Under the pieces are notes generated by a model that worked only from the letters and a program-made list of their open reading frames with translations, ran no database searches and was not told the origin of the DNA. DNA of 64,000 bases, taken from Devosia ginsengisoli. Lineage in GTDB: Bacteria; Pseudomonadota; Alphaproteobacteria; Rhizobiales; Devosiaceae. The position numbers and the translations under genes were made by a program. The stretch covers positions 62,001-126,000 of the forward strand of contig NZ_JANQAJ010000005.1 in the NCBI RefSeq assembly GCF_024707105.1, written 5' to 3'. Shown piece by piece: positions 45,770-56,258 of this stretch (positions are counted from its first letter, which is position 1; each line of letters begins with the position of its first letter).

Positions 45770-47198
45770 GGTCGTCGTCCTTCGGACGCATCATTATCGG
45801 CGGCTGCACCGCGTCCGGAATGGGGCAATGGTACGGCGTCGCAGCCAAGCGGCTCTGATGGTCCTCGCGCACACGGCCCAGCAATCCGGCATCGGCGATC
45901 AGGTCGGCACCGGTGCCCGCCATCACCTTGGCGGCATGGATCAGTCCCTTATGCGCGGCCGGCGTCTTGCCCTGGGCGGTGATCTGCCAGGTATGCGGCG
46001 GCGTGCCGATGGCTTGGGTCGCCACCCGCCCTTCGACAGTCGGCACCACCCAGCTCACATCGGCGACATCTGTCGAGCTCATCCGCTTGGCAATCGGTTC
46101 ATTGAGACCCACCACATCGTCGAACAGCGCCAGTCCAGGCACCACCGTCCGGCCGATCTGCCGGAAGTCTCCGGCAATATGCTCCTGCGTCAGCGTTGCC
46201 TGGATAGCGGCGGCAAAATCCCGATCCGCCGCATCGAATGGCACCGGCCCCAGCCGCACCATATTGGCATGCATGGCTTCGCGCAGCGGCGGATTGGGCA
46301 GCATGTTGGAATAGGCGGCGACCACGCGGTGGCTCATGCTTGTTTCGGTCATCAGCGCTGCGCCACGGGCAATGTCGATCACCCGCCGCGTCAGGTCGGC
46401 GAGGCTGCCCAGATCAGCGGCGCGGATGGCATAGATCACCTTGGCGCTGGCCTGTACCACGTTGGGGGCCGTTCCGCCGGCATCGAGCAGCGCATAATGC
46501 AGCCGCGCATCGGCCGGCATATGCTCGCGCATGTAATTGGCGCCCACATTCATCAGCTCGACCGCGTCGAGCGCACTGCGCCCCAGATGCGGGGCGACGG
46601 CGGCATGGGCGGCGCGGCCGGTGAAATGAAATTCGATACGGGTATTGGCCAGCGACTCCGCCGGGTCGACACGCGTTGTGGTCGCCGGGTGCCAGGTGAT
46701 GGCGGCGTCGACCCCGGCAAAGGCCCCGGCCCGGGTCATGAACACCTTGCCGGCCCCGCCTTCCTCGGCCGGACAGCCATAATAGCGCACGCGGCCCGGT
46801 ATGCCGGTGGCGGCCAGCCAGCCCTTGAGCGCCGTTGCGGCCAGCAGCGCCGCCGCGCCCAGCAGGTTATGGCCGCAGCCATGCCCGTTGCCGCTTCCCG
46901 GCAAGGGTTGCGGGCTGGCAATGCCGGCTTCCTGCGACAGGCCGGGCAGGGCGTCGAACTCGCCCAGAAAAGCGATAATCGGTCCGCCCGTTCCGGCCTC
47001 GCCCATCACAGCGGTGGGCAGGCCGCCAATGCCGGTGGTGACGGCAAAGCCATGCGCTTCGAGCGCCTGTCTTTGTGCGGCGGATGACTGGAATTCCCCA
47101 TAAGCCAGCTCGGCCAGACCCCAGATCGTATCGCTGAGCGAAGCAAAATCCTCGCCATGATGGTCGACCAGATCCCACACCGCTTCCGCATTGTTCAT
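45762..47198 (-). CDS. M20-family amidohydrolase (AbgB-like)
   Basis: 478 residues. Metal-site motifs: GHGCGHNLLG (about 108), PAEEGGAGK with the catalytic Glu (about 145), the FHFTGRAAHAA segment of the lid domain, and STDVADVSWVVP near the C terminus. The closest described branch cleaves N-acyl amino acids and similar amides (AbgB, HipO, IAA-amino-acid hydrolases). The ATG at 47198 is preferred over an adjacent GTG. It follows the binding protein through a strong hairpin, so an imported amide substrate would be opened in the cytoplasm. Confidence 0.92.
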   Translation of the reverse strand: MNNAEAVWDLVDHHGEDFASLSDTIWGLAELAYGEFQSSAAQRQALEAHGFAVTTGIGGLPTAVMGEAGTGGPIIAFLGEFDALPGLSQEAGIASPQPLPGSGNGHGCGHNLLGAAALLAATALKGWLAATGIPGRVRYYGCPAEEGGAGKVFMTRAGAFAGVDAAITWHPATTTRVDPAESLANTRIEFHFTGRAAHAAVAPHLGRSALDAVELMNVGANYMREHMPADARLHYALLDAGGTAPNVVQASAKVIYAIRAADLGSLADLTRRVIDIARGAALMTETSMSHRVVAAYSNMLPNPPLREAMHANMVRLGPVPFDAADRDFAAAIQATLTQEHIAGDFRQIGRTVVPGLALFDDVVGLNEPIAKRMSSTDVADVSWVVPTVEGRVATQAIGTPPHTWQITAQGKTPAAHKGLIHAAKVMAGTGADLIADAGLLGRVREDHQSRLAATPYHCPIPDAVQPPIMMRPKDDDLG

Positions 47199-47229
47199 CA
47201 CTCAGGCTCCGGGCGCTTGTCAAAGATAA

Positions 47230-47257
47230 GGCCGGCGGTCGCGAAGGACCGCCGGCC
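47230..47257 (-). terminator. Intercistronic hairpin after the peptide-type SBP
   Basis: GGCCGGCGGTC and GACCGCCGGCC form a perfect 11-bp stem with a 6-nt loop, 20 bp downstream of the binding-protein stop on the - strand. It would favour SBP over the downstream hydrolase genes. Confidence 0.7.
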
Positions 47258-47277
47258 AGGATGATAGCTCAACCGGC

Positions 47278-48810
47278 TCAGGGAGCCAGCCAGGTGTCCC
47301 ACAGGCGCAGATAGCCATAGGGTGTCAGGTTCTGCACCGCCCTGGAGGCGATAACCTTCATGCCCCGGTCGCCCGAGGGGATCAGATAGGCCTGATCGGC
47401 CACCCGCGCCTCGACATCGATCCAGGCCGCCTTGCGGTCGGCAAGGTCCGGCGAGGCGATCAGCCGGGCAAAGGCCTCGTCGAGCACCGCGTCTTCCTCG
47501 TAGTGGGAATAGCCCTTGAACACCGAGAAATAGGTCTGCGGGCCCTGGGCGGTGGAGCTGGAAATGGTGACGTTCCAGCCACCGGTGCCATCGGTGCGGC
47601 GGGCCACATTGGTCGGCCAGTCCACCATTTCGATCTCGACATTCATGCCGGCGGCCATCAACTGTTGCTGCAGCACCAGCGCCGAATTCTCCATGAAGGG
47701 ATAATTGGCATTGGTCATGATCCGCACCGGCTCGCCATTGTAGCCGGCCTCGGCCAGCAGCGCCTTGGCCTTGTCGATGTCGCCGATATTGTAGAATTCG
47801 CTGCCCACATCGCCCGGATGGTAGGGGCTGGTGGTGAACAGGAACGAATGGTCGAGCTGGTAGAAGCCCTCCATCGCCACGTCCAGCGTTTCCTTGGCGT
47901 TGATCGCCGCCTGGATGGCCCGGCGCACCAGCACATTGTCGGTCGGTGCCCGCGTGGCATGCAGGATGGTGAAGACCTTGGCGAACGGGATGATGTCGAT
48001 CACCTGCAACTCGCCCTCGGCGGCCAGCCGGTTGGCTGCCTGCACCGGGATATTGTCGGCGATCTGCATCTCCCCGGTCTGTACGCCGGCTACCCGCGCC
48101 GCGCCTTCGATGGCCACGCGGAAGGTGATGGTGTCGAAATAGGCCGTGCGCCTGCCCCCGAACCCTTCGGGGCTGGCATAGGCCTCGTTGGGTACATAGT
48201 CGTCGAAACGGGCCAGCTTCACATAGGCATCGGCAACCTGTTCGACGAACTTGTAGGGGCCGGTGCCGACCGCCGAATTGGCGCCCGCCTCGGTCTCGGC
48301 ATCTTCCGCCGGAATGACGGCCAGCCGGTATTGCGGCGAACTGATCAGCTCCAGGAACAGCGGCTGGGGTTCGCTGAGCCGGATGACAAATGTATTGGCG
48401 TCCGGCGCCGTCATCTCGGCAACGTTTGACAAGACGCTCTTGCCGGGGCTGATGCGGCGATGACGCTCGAACGAGGCCAGTACGTCGCCCGAATCCATGG
48501 TGTCGCCATTGTGGAACTTGACGCCTTCGCGCAGCGCGAACGTATAGGTCAGCCCGTCATCGCTGAGCGTGATCGAACTGGCCAGTTGCGGCTGGGGCAG
48601 GTAGTCCTCGTCCAGCGAGGTCAGCGCCTCGAAGATATGCAGCGCGACATTGGTGTCGGGCTGCGCCGTGGTGACGTGCGGGTCGGGGAAAGCGAGCCGC
48701 GAACCAAGGCCCACGATCAGGTCTCCTCCCTGCGTCTGAGCGGCGGCGGGTGCCGCCAGCAGCATCGTGCCGAGCACGATGGCTGCAAATGCATGCCATA
48801 TTGACTTCAT
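47278..48810 (-). CDS. ABC transporter substrate-binding protein, family 5 (DppA/OppA-like)
   Basis: 510 residues. Signal peptide MKSIWHAFAAIVLGTMLLAA ending AAA before QTQGG. The family 5 motif VALHIFEALTSLDEDYLPQP (about 50) and FALREGVKFHNGDTMDSGDV are visible. RBS AAGGAGGG is strong. This is the ligand capture component for the Dpp-type permeases encoded upstream on the same strand. The ligand need not be a peptide; with an M20 amidohydrolase next to it, an N-acylated amide is likely. Confidence 0.93.
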   Translation of the reverse strand: MKSIWHAFAAIVLGTMLLAAPAAAQTQGGDLIVGLGSRLAFPDPHVTTAQPDTNVALHIFEALTSLDEDYLPQPQLASSITLSDDGLTYTFALREGVKFHNGDTMDSGDVLASFERHRRISPGKSVLSNVAEMTAPDANTFVIRLSEPQPLFLELISSPQYRLAVIPAEDAETEAGANSAVGTGPYKFVEQVADAYVKLARFDDYVPNEAYASPEGFGGRRTAYFDTITFRVAIEGAARVAGVQTGEMQIADNIPVQAANRLAAEGELQVIDIIPFAKVFTILHATRAPTDNVLVRRAIQAAINAKETLDVAMEGFYQLDHSFLFTTSPYHPGDVGSEFYNIGDIDKAKALLAEAGYNGEPVRIMTNANYPFMENSALVLQQQLMAAGMNVEIEMVDWPTNVARRTDGTGGWNVTISSSTAQGPQTYFSVFKGYSHYEEDAVLDEAFARLIASPDLADRKAAWIDVEARVADQAYLIPSGDRGMKVIASRAVQNLTPYGYLRLWDTWLAP

Positions 48811-48824
48811 AGTCTCCCTCCTTA

Positions 48825-48848
48825 GTCCGGTCGTCCGGACATTTGTCA
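48825..48848 (-). promoter_or_regulatory. GntR operator in the promoter of the family 5 SBP gene
   Basis: GTCCGG-TC-GTCCGGAC followed by ATTTGTCA, directly upstream of the SBP ribosome binding site. The same element occurs at 56198-56220 in the divergent promoter of the CoA-ester genes. TTGACT (rc of 48848-48853) could be the -35. Confidence 0.75.
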
Positions 48849-48860
48849 GTCAAAATACGG

Positions 48861-48881
48861 CCCGGCGCAACCCGCGCCGGG
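48861..48881 (-). terminator. Hairpin after the GntR gene
   Basis: CCCGGCGC and GCGCCGGG form a perfect 8-bp stem with a 5-nt loop, 5 bp after the GntR stop on the - strand. Confidence 0.6.
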
Positions 48882-48885
48882 ATAG

Positions 48886-49635
48886 TCAGCCGGGACTCAT
48901 CCAGTCGAGTTGCATCGACAGGCTGAATCTGGGTCCGGGATGGATTGAGGTCGCGAATTCGAACGGGATGCCGTCATGACCGGCATAGGTGCGGTCTATC
49001 CGCAGGCCGGGGCTGCCGGGGGGCACGTCGAGCATTTCGGCGACCGCTTCGTCTATGGCCGTTGCCGACACCGTCTGGCGAATGGCCGTGATCTTTTGGT
49101 CGTAGAGCTTTTCTACCAGCGAGCCGATAGCGCCGCTATGGTCGGCCAGGCTCGAGCGCACGCCGGCATAGATCGCCGCGAGATGGATACGCGTCCAGGC
49201 CACGGGCTTGCTTTCATCTGCGCCCACGCGCAAAGCGGTGATGCGCAGGAATTTCATGCCCGGCGTGGTGCCCAGTTCGGCGGCCAGTTCCTCATCGGCC
49301 ACCACATCCTCGAACACGTGGTCGATCAGTCGGGTTTCGCTGGCATATTGCTGCAACTGGTCGATGGATTCGATCATGTGGCCGAACTTGCGGGTCGGCG
49401 TGCTGGCAATGACGGTCGTGCCGATGCCCTGGCGGCGGGTCACCAGGCCCGTCTCCTGCAGATGCCGCAGCGCTTCGCGCACCGTGAAGCGGCTGAAGTT
49501 GAACTGGCGGCACAGGTCTTCCTCGCCCGGCAGCAGGCTGCCCACCGGATATTCCCCGCGGGAGATGCTGTCGGCAATGGCCTGGGCCAGTTGCTGGTAG
49601 CGCGGCGCGCCGAGGCCGAGATTGATCTTATCCAT
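48886..49635 (-). CDS. GntR-family regulator with UTRA domain (HutC type)
   Basis: 249 residues. N-terminal winged helix-turn-helix (YQQLAQAIADSISRGEYPVG; FNFSRFTVREALRHLQETGL). The C-terminal UTRA ligand-binding domain spans about 95-249. It sits between the permease/ATPase genes and the SBP gene. The repeated GTCCGG operator found only at the SBP promoter and at the divergent CoA-gene promoter makes this protein the obvious regulator of both, most likely a repressor released by the imported compound. Confidence 0.92.
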   Translation of the reverse strand: MDKINLGLGAPRYQQLAQAIADSISRGEYPVGSLLPGEEDLCRQFNFSRFTVREALRHLQETGLVTRRQGIGTTVIASTPTRKFGHMIESIDQLQQYASETRLIDHVFEDVVADEELAAELGTTPGMKFLRITALRVGADESKPVAWTRIHLAAIYAGVRSSLADHSGAIGSLVEKLYDQKITAIRQTVSATAIDEAVAEMLDVPPGSPGLRIDRTYAGHDGIPFEFATSIHPGPRFSLSMQLDWMSPG

Positions 49636-49686
49636 GCCGTGCTCCCAGAAGCTGCGATGCGTCGATGTCGTAATGCGGCATGGGCG

Positions 49687-50665
49687 TCAATCCAGCAAGT
49701 GGCAGGCGGCGGCCTGTCCGGTTTCGACTGATCGCAGCTCCGGCCGTTCGACCTTGCAGCGGGCAAAGGCGACGGGGCATCGGGTATGGAAGGCGCAACC
49801 ACTGGGTGGGTTGAGCGGGCTGGGCAGCTCCCCTGACAGCAGCGTCCGCGCTTCCCGCCGCGCACTCTGCCTCGGCGCCGGCACCGACGACAGCAGCGCC
49901 TTGGTATAGGGATGGGCCGGCGCGGCAAAGATGCGCCGGCGGTCGCCGATCTCGACGATCCGCCCCAGATACATCACCGCCACATCGTCCGACATGTGTC
50001 GCACCACGCTGAGGTCATGCGCGACAAACAGATAGGACAGGCCAAGCTCGCGCTGCAGACGCTTGAGCAGGTTGACGATCTGCGCCTGCACCGACACGTC
50101 GAGCGCCGACACCGCCTCGTCGCACACCACGAAGCGCGGATTGGTGGCCAGCGCCCGGGCAATGCCGATGCGCTGGCGCTGCCCGCCGGAAAATTCATGC
50201 GGATAGCGCGTGCGATGCGCTGGCGCCAGGCCGACCAGGGCCAGCAGCTCGCTGACGCGCGCGCGCTGTTCGGCCACCGGCGCGCCCTGCACCACCAGCG
50301 GTTCGGCGATGATCTGCTCTACCGTCATGCGCGGATTGAGCGAGCTCATCGGGTCCTGGAACACGAATTGCAGGTTGCGCCGGTGCTGGAACATGGCCTC
50401 GCCATCCAGCCGTGAAATATCGGTGCCATCAAGCATGATGGAGCCCGCCGTGGGATCGATCAGCCGCACCAGCAGCCGCCCTACCGTGGATTTGCCGCAA
50501 CCCGATTCTCCAACCAGCCCCAGCGTGCGCCCATGGCCGATGGCAAAGCTCACCCCGTCCACCGCCTTCACTGTGCCGACCACCCGGCGCAACAGCGCGC
50601 CGCGCGTCACCGGGAAATGCTTGGCGAGATTGTCCACCCGGATCAGGTCAGGCCCCGCCGCCCCT

Positions 50666-50676
<11 letters not shown>
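49687..50676 (-). CDS. Dipeptide/oligopeptide ABC transporter ATP-binding protein (DppF-like)
   Basis: 329 residues. Walker A GESGCGKST, Q-loop FVFQDPMSSLNPR, signature FSGGQRQRIGIARAL, Walker B FVVCDEAVSALD and switch His in FVAHDLSVV. The C-terminal oligopeptide extension with Cys-containing SGCAFHTRCPVAFARC is present. The start at 50676 overlaps the preceding ATPase by 11 bp; two earlier ATGs are possible. It pairs with the DppD-like ATPase. Confidence 0.92.
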
Positions 50677-51678
<1,002 letters not shown>

Positions 51679-51682
<4 letters not shown>

Positions 51683-52584
51683 GTTTCGGCTCGCAGGTGA
51701 GGATCAAGAACGTCGCGCAGGCCATCGCCGAGCAGGTTGAAACCCAGCACGGCAAAGGTGATCGCCAGGCCCGGGAACAGGCTCATCCACCAGGCTTCCA
51801 CGATATATTCGCGGCCGCTGGCAATGCCGTTGCCCCAGGTGGGTGCCGGCGGCGGCAGGCCGACGCCGAGATAGCTCAGCGTCGCCTCGGCCAGTACGGC
51901 ATAGGCGAAGACGAAGGTCAGCTGCACGATGAGCGAGCCCAGGCAATTGGGCAGCACATGGACCAGCAATACGCGCCGCGTATGCGCACCGGCCACCAGT
52001 GCGGCTTCGACATATTGCTGTTCGCGCACCACTAGGGCCGTGCCGCGCACGATGCGCGCCGTGCGCGGAATATAGGATACGGCCAGGGCCACCACGACAT
52101 TCATCAGCGAAGGGCCGAGCGCCGCCGTGATGGCGATGGCCAGCAGCATGGCGGGAAAGGCCATGAAGGCATCCATGACCCGCATGATGATATTGTCGAG
52201 CGCGCGCACATAGCCGGCCAGCGCCCCGAGCAGCGCCCCGCCAATGCCGGTGATGACCACGACCAGCAGCCCGACCAGCAGTGACATCTGCGACCCCACG
52301 GCGACGCGGGTGAAGATATCGCGCCCGAAATTGTCCGTGCCGAACCAGTGCTGTGGGCCCGGTGCGGCGAGCCGCGCCGTCAGGTCCATGCTGTTGGGCT
52401 GGTAGGGGCTGAACCAGACGCCGATCGTTGCCGCCAGCACCAGCAGGGCCACGATGGAAAAGCCGACCGCGAAAGTGGGGCTGCGGAACAGGCGCCGGGA
52501 CATTGCGCCCTCGCCGAACAGCGCTAGCCACGGTGCTGGCTGCAAGTCGGTATGATCTGTGGTGGAGATATTGGTCATGCTCAT
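51679..52584 (-). CDS. Dipeptide-type ABC transporter permease (DppC-like)
   Basis: 301 residues. Long cytoplasmic N terminus, then six helices beginning VGFSIVALLVLAATIGVW. The DppC signature HWFGTDNFGRDIFTRV (about 85) and the coupling loop YVEAALVAGAHTRRVLLVHV (about 195) are clear. It overlaps the DppB-like gene by 4 bp. Confidence 0.93.
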
Positions 52585-53525
52585 GCCTGCCGGATGCGCG
52601 GATCGAGATAGGCGTAGGAAATGTCGACCAGCAGGTTGATCAGCACGAAGGCGCCGGCCACGAAAAGCAGCGTGCCCTGGATCAGCGGATAGTCGCGGGT
52701 CAGGATCGCCTGGACGATGAGCCGCCCGACGCCGGGAATGGAAAACACCTGCTCGACCACCACCGCTCCGGTGACGATCATGCCGAACAGCAGGCCGATG
52801 ACAGTGACGATGGGCACAAGCGCATTGCGCAGCGCATGCCGCACCAATACCCGCAGTTCCGAGCCACCCTTGGCGCGGGCCGTGCGCACATAGTCCTTGT
52901 GCATGATGTCGAGCATTTCCGAACGGGTAATGCGGGTCAGCAACCCGATCTGCATCGTGCCCAGCACCAGCGCGGGCAGCGTCATCGAGCGGATCCAGCC
53001 GCCGATATCCTCGCCCATCGGCACATAGCCGCCGCTGGGCAGCCAGCCCAGATGCACGCTGAAGAACAGGATGCCCATGATGCCGATCCAGAAATTGGGC
53101 AACGACACGCCCAGCAGAGCGGTGGTCATGATGCCCAGGTCGATCAGCTTGCCCCGGAAGCGCGCGGCGACGATGCCCATGGCGATGCTGCAGGGTATCG
53201 CGATCAGCAGCGAATAGAGCGCGATCGACAGGGTCACGGGGATGCGCTCGATGATGAGATCGGCAACATCGGCCCGCAGCGTATAGCTGTGCCCGAGGTC
53301 GCCCCGCAGCAGGGCCAGATACCAGTCGGCCAGGCGCAGATACCAGGCGCGATCGAGTCCGAGATCGTGGCGGATGGCCTCGATTTCGGTGACGGAAGCA
53401 TCGGAGCCGGCCATGGCATAGGCCGGATCGCCCGGCACGATCTGCATCAGCAGGAAGGCCAGCAGGCTCACCATCAGCAGTACGGGCACAGCGGCTGCCA
53501 GGCGCCGCATTATATAGCCGATCAT
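52581..53525 (-). CDS. Dipeptide-type ABC transporter permease (DppB-like)
   Basis: 314 residues. First helix RRLAAAVPVLLMVSLLAFLL, then LGLDRAWYLRLADWYLALLR and GDLGHSYTLRADVADLIIER, which are the DppB hallmark. Coupling loop YVRTARAKGGSELRVLVRHA near 205. It starts 22 bp after the CaiB-like gene upstream, so the transporter is in one operon with the CoA-transferase genes. Confidence 0.93.
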   Translation of the reverse strand: MIGYIMRRLAAAVPVLLMVSLLAFLLMQIVPGDPAYAMAGSDASVTEIEAIRHDLGLDRAWYLRLADWYLALLRGDLGHSYTLRADVADLIIERIPVTLSIALYSLLIAIPCSIAMGIVAARFRGKLIDLGIMTTALLGVSLPNFWIGIMGILFFSVHLGWLPSGGYVPMGEDIGGWIRSMTLPALVLGTMQIGLLTRITRSEMLDIMHKDYVRTARAKGGSELRVLVRHALRNALVPIVTVIGLLFGMIVTGAVVVEQVFSIPGVGRLIVQAILTRDYPLIQGTLLFVAGAFVLINLLVDISYAYLDPRIRQA

Positions 53526-53547
53526 GCCGCCCTCCCTGTCATCACGG

Positions 53548-54963
53548 TCATCGGGTCATCCCTTCAACTGGGGAAAGCCATTGTGGTTGGGACGCGCCGG
53601 CCGGCTGCGGCGGCAGGTCCCAATAAGCTGGCGTGTCGGAATAGCGGGCTATAGGCCGCGCATGGGTCACGCGGCCGAAGGCGCAGTCGCGGCTGTCGAG
53701 ATCGTCAGTGCCGGGCACGTAGTCTTTGCCGTCGGTGCGTGCCGACAACAGACCTTGCTGCAACACCCACATCGAGGCCTGCGCCAGCGAGGTGCTGACA
53801 TGATAGCTGCCGCCTTCGCGGCAGCGTCGCAGCAGCGCGCCCATAATGCCGGCACCCGCCAGGTAGGCAGCGAGGAAGTCGTTCATCGTGACAGTCGGCG
53901 CATTGCGCGGCTCGTCCGGCGTGCCTTCCACTGCACAGAGGCCCGAAACGGCCTGCCCGATCGGCTCGTAGCCGCCGCGCTCCGCCCATGGCCCTTCATA
54001 CCCGTAGCAACTGATCGACACATAGATGATGCCCGGCCGCAGGGCCGCCAGTGCTTCGGGCCCAAAGCCGCGCCGCTGCAAGGCACCCGGCCGCCACGAC
54101 TGGATAAAGATATCGGCCTGTTGCGCCAGGCGCCGCAATTGGTCGGTATCTTCCACGCAGTTGAGATCGATAAAGGCCGAACGCTTGCCGAAACCGGTGT
54201 CGATATGCACCGGAATGGTCTCCTGCTCGGCCGGATTGACCACATGCAACACATCGCCGCCCTGTTCGGCCAGCAGCCGCCCCAAAGCGGGGCCGGCAAT
54301 GACATGGGAAGCGTCGAGCACGCGCAATCCATCCAGCGGACGCTTTGCCGGCCCAAGGGGTTCGGCGGGACTATCGCCAATCTTCTCGATGGAAAAACCA
54401 GGCCGCGCCGCCAGCCAGCGCCCCTGGGGATGGGCCAGCCATTCCTCCGGCTGTCGCACGATCACGCCGGGCAGTTTGCGCTCGGCCAGCGCGGTTTCGA
54501 GTTCATCGGCCTGCCAGCCGGCAACCGCCTCGGCAATCCCCACGGTGTCGTTGGAGGCACGCAGCAGCCCGACCAGGTCCTGGGTAATGGTCCCGCGCCC
54601 ATTGTTGCGCAACAGGTAGATCACGCGCCCGTCGGCTGTTCGGAAGAAATTCTCGCCCCGCGTCCAGCTGCCCACCCGGAAGGCGTGTCCGTTCTGGCGC
54701 AGATGAAAAGTGGTGCGCAGCCCGACATGCACGGCCCGCGCCAGATCCACGGCAACGCGCTGCCGCCGTCCCGTCCGATGCTCCCAGAGCACGGCCACGC
54801 CGGCCGCATTGGCCGCCAAAGCGGACGCGGTGGCCGCGCCATAGCGCAGCCGGCTGGGCACCAGCGGATCGTCGCCGCTGAAATCCACATCATCAGCAGC
54901 GCCTGCCTCGAGTCCGGCTCGTTCGAGCAGCAGGTCGAGGCTTTCGCGTGCCTTCGCGCTCAT
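53548..54963 (-). CDS. CaiB/BaiF-family protein (471 aa, probable non-catalytic partner subunit)
   Basis: 471 residues with two CaiB-like stretches. Residues about 1-185 resemble the C-terminal half of a class III CoA transferase. Residues about 190-440 resemble the N-terminal domain (PLDGLRVLDASHVIAGPALG; DIFIQSWRPGAL; PGIIYVSISCYGYEGPW). At the catalytic Asp position (VSMQDA in formyl-CoA transferase) it reads VSTSLA, so Asp is absent. It overlaps by 4 bp the gene for a CaiB protein that does have the Asp. Together they look like a heteromeric transferase such as BbsEF or SmtAB. Confidence 0.75.
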   Translation of the reverse strand: MSAKARESLDLLLERAGLEAGAADDVDFSGDDPLVPSRLRYGAATASALAANAAGVAVLWEHRTGRRQRVAVDLARAVHVGLRTTFHLRQNGHAFRVGSWTRGENFFRTADGRVIYLLRNNGRGTITQDLVGLLRASNDTVGIAEAVAGWQADELETALAERKLPGVIVRQPEEWLAHPQGRWLAARPGFSIEKIGDSPAEPLGPAKRPLDGLRVLDASHVIAGPALGRLLAEQGGDVLHVVNPAEQETIPVHIDTGFGKRSAFIDLNCVEDTDQLRRLAQQADIFIQSWRPGALQRRGFGPEALAALRPGIIYVSISCYGYEGPWAERGGYEPIGQAVSGLCAVEGTPDEPRNAPTVTMNDFLAAYLAGAGIMGALLRRCREGGSYHVSTSLAQASMWVLQQGLLSARTDGKDYVPGTDDLDSRDCAFGRVTHARPIARYSDTPAYWDLPPQPAGASQPQWLSPVEGMTR

Positions 54964-56159
54964 GCGAGCACACCCAGCGACCGCAAGGCGGCGATTCGCG
55001 GTCCATCATAGCCGATGTCGGCCAGTATGCTGTCGGTATGGTCACCAAGCGCAGGTGCCGGCAGGGTGTCTGCCGCGTCCCCGGTGCGGAAGGGCGAGCC
55101 CACCACCTTGGCGCTGCCGCCACCAGGATGCCGCAGCTCGGCCACCATGCCGCGCTCGTCGGTAAAGGGCGCCTTCAATGCCTCGGTCATGCTCAGGATC
55201 GGCGCACAGGGCACGACGCCCGACAGCATTTCGATCCATTCGCCGGTATTCCGTTGGCGGAACAGTGGGTCGAGCAATGCGGTCAACTGTTCCCGATGCG
55301 CCAGCCGTCCGGCGAAATCGGCAAAGCGTGGATCACTGGCCAGCTCGGGCACGCCGAGCCGCTTGCAGAGCAGAGGGAAGAACTTTTCCTTGTTGGCCAT
55401 GATGTAGATCCAGCCGTCGCGCGTCGGGAACAGCTGGCACGGTACCAGAGAAGGGTGGGCCGAGCGCTCGGAACGTTCCGGCTGATAGCCGCCATTCATC
55501 GCCCAGGCCGCCATATAGTTGAGATTGGCCAGCCCCACATCGTAAAGGCTCACGTCGATATCGCGGCCCTTGCCGCTGCGCCGCGCGTCGAACAGTCCGG
55601 CGGCCAGCGCAAGCGCCAGGCAATAGCCGGTCATGAAATCGATGATGGACAGGCCGAACCGCGTCGGCACCGCGCCCGGCTCGCCATTGAGCGCGAAATA
55701 GCCGGTCTCGGCCTGCACCAGATAGTCGTAGCCCGGCCAGGTGGCCCGCGAGGAATCCCGGCCATAGGCCGTCAGGTGGCAGCACACGATATCAGGCTTG
55801 ATATCGGCCAGCGCCGCATAGGTCAGGCCCAGTCGGTCGGGCACGTCGCCCCGCAGATTGCAGGCCACGGCATCGGCATGGCGCACCAGGTCGCGGAACA
55901 CCGCCTTGCCCTCGGGCTTGGACAGGTCCAGCGCCAGGCTCTTCTTGTTCCGGTTGATCGACTGGAAGAACAGGCTTTTTGCCGTCTCCGGCAGGTCGGG
56001 GTGGAAATAGGGGCCGAGCGAGCGCGAGACGTCGCCGCCGTCATGGGGATTTTCGATCTTTATGACCTCGGCCCCCAGGTCGGCCAGCGCCTGCGTGCCG
56101 AAGGGCCCGGCGCCATATTGCTCGACCGATAGGATCCTGACGCCCGACAGCAGGCCCAT
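54960..56159 (-). CDS. CaiB/BaiF (class III) CoA transferase with catalytic Asp
   Basis: 399 residues. N terminus LSGVRILSVEQYGAGPFGTQ and ALADLGAEVIKIENP; the catalytic Asp is in DVSLYDVGLAN (about 192). GYDYLVQAETGYFALNG and RDGWIYIMANKEKFFPLLC are typical. The enzyme moves CoA from a donor acid (often succinyl-CoA or acetyl-CoA) to an acid substrate. First gene of the - strand operon; a long open frame running on upstream beyond 56159 is antisense to the CitE gene and rejected. The start is 31 bp from the GntR operator region. Confidence 0.92.
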   Translation of the reverse strand: MGLLSGVRILSVEQYGAGPFGTQALADLGAEVIKIENPHDGGDVSRSLGPYFHPDLPETAKSLFFQSINRNKKSLALDLSKPEGKAVFRDLVRHADAVACNLRGDVPDRLGLTYAALADIKPDIVCCHLTAYGRDSSRATWPGYDYLVQAETGYFALNGEPGAVPTRFGLSIIDFMTGYCLALALAAGLFDARRSGKGRDIDVSLYDVGLANLNYMAAWAMNGGYQPERSERSAHPSLVPCQLFPTRDGWIYIMANKEKFFPLLCKRLGVPELASDPRFADFAGRLAHREQLTALLDPLFRQRNTGEWIEMLSGVVPCAPILSMTEALKAPFTDERGMVAELRHPGGGSAKVVGSPFRTGDAADTLPAPALGDHTDSILADIGYDGPRIAALRSLGVLA

Positions 56160-56189
56160 GAAGTGAAATCTCCCAAGTCCGTTCTCAAC

Positions 56190-56221
56190 TTGACATTGTC
56201 CGGTTGTCCGGACATTGTCAA
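56190..56221. promoter_or_regulatory. Divergent promoter with embedded GntR operator
   Basis: TTGACA at 56190-56195 (+) and TGTCAA at 56216-56221 (TTGACA on -) are consensus -35 boxes that face each other. Between them lies GTCCGG-TT-GTCCGGAC (56198-56213), the same element as at 48825. A bound GntR dimer would cover both promoters and switch the two divergent operons together. Confidence 0.75.
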
Positions 56222-56258
56222 GCAGGTGCTGTGGATGTGTTGAAAAGGCAGGGAGACG

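Noticed and set aside
53548..54963. Reading the 471-aa CaiB protein as a frameshifted gene
   Set aside because: The frame is continuous and the swapped order of CaiB-like halves appears to be a family trait, not an indel artefact.
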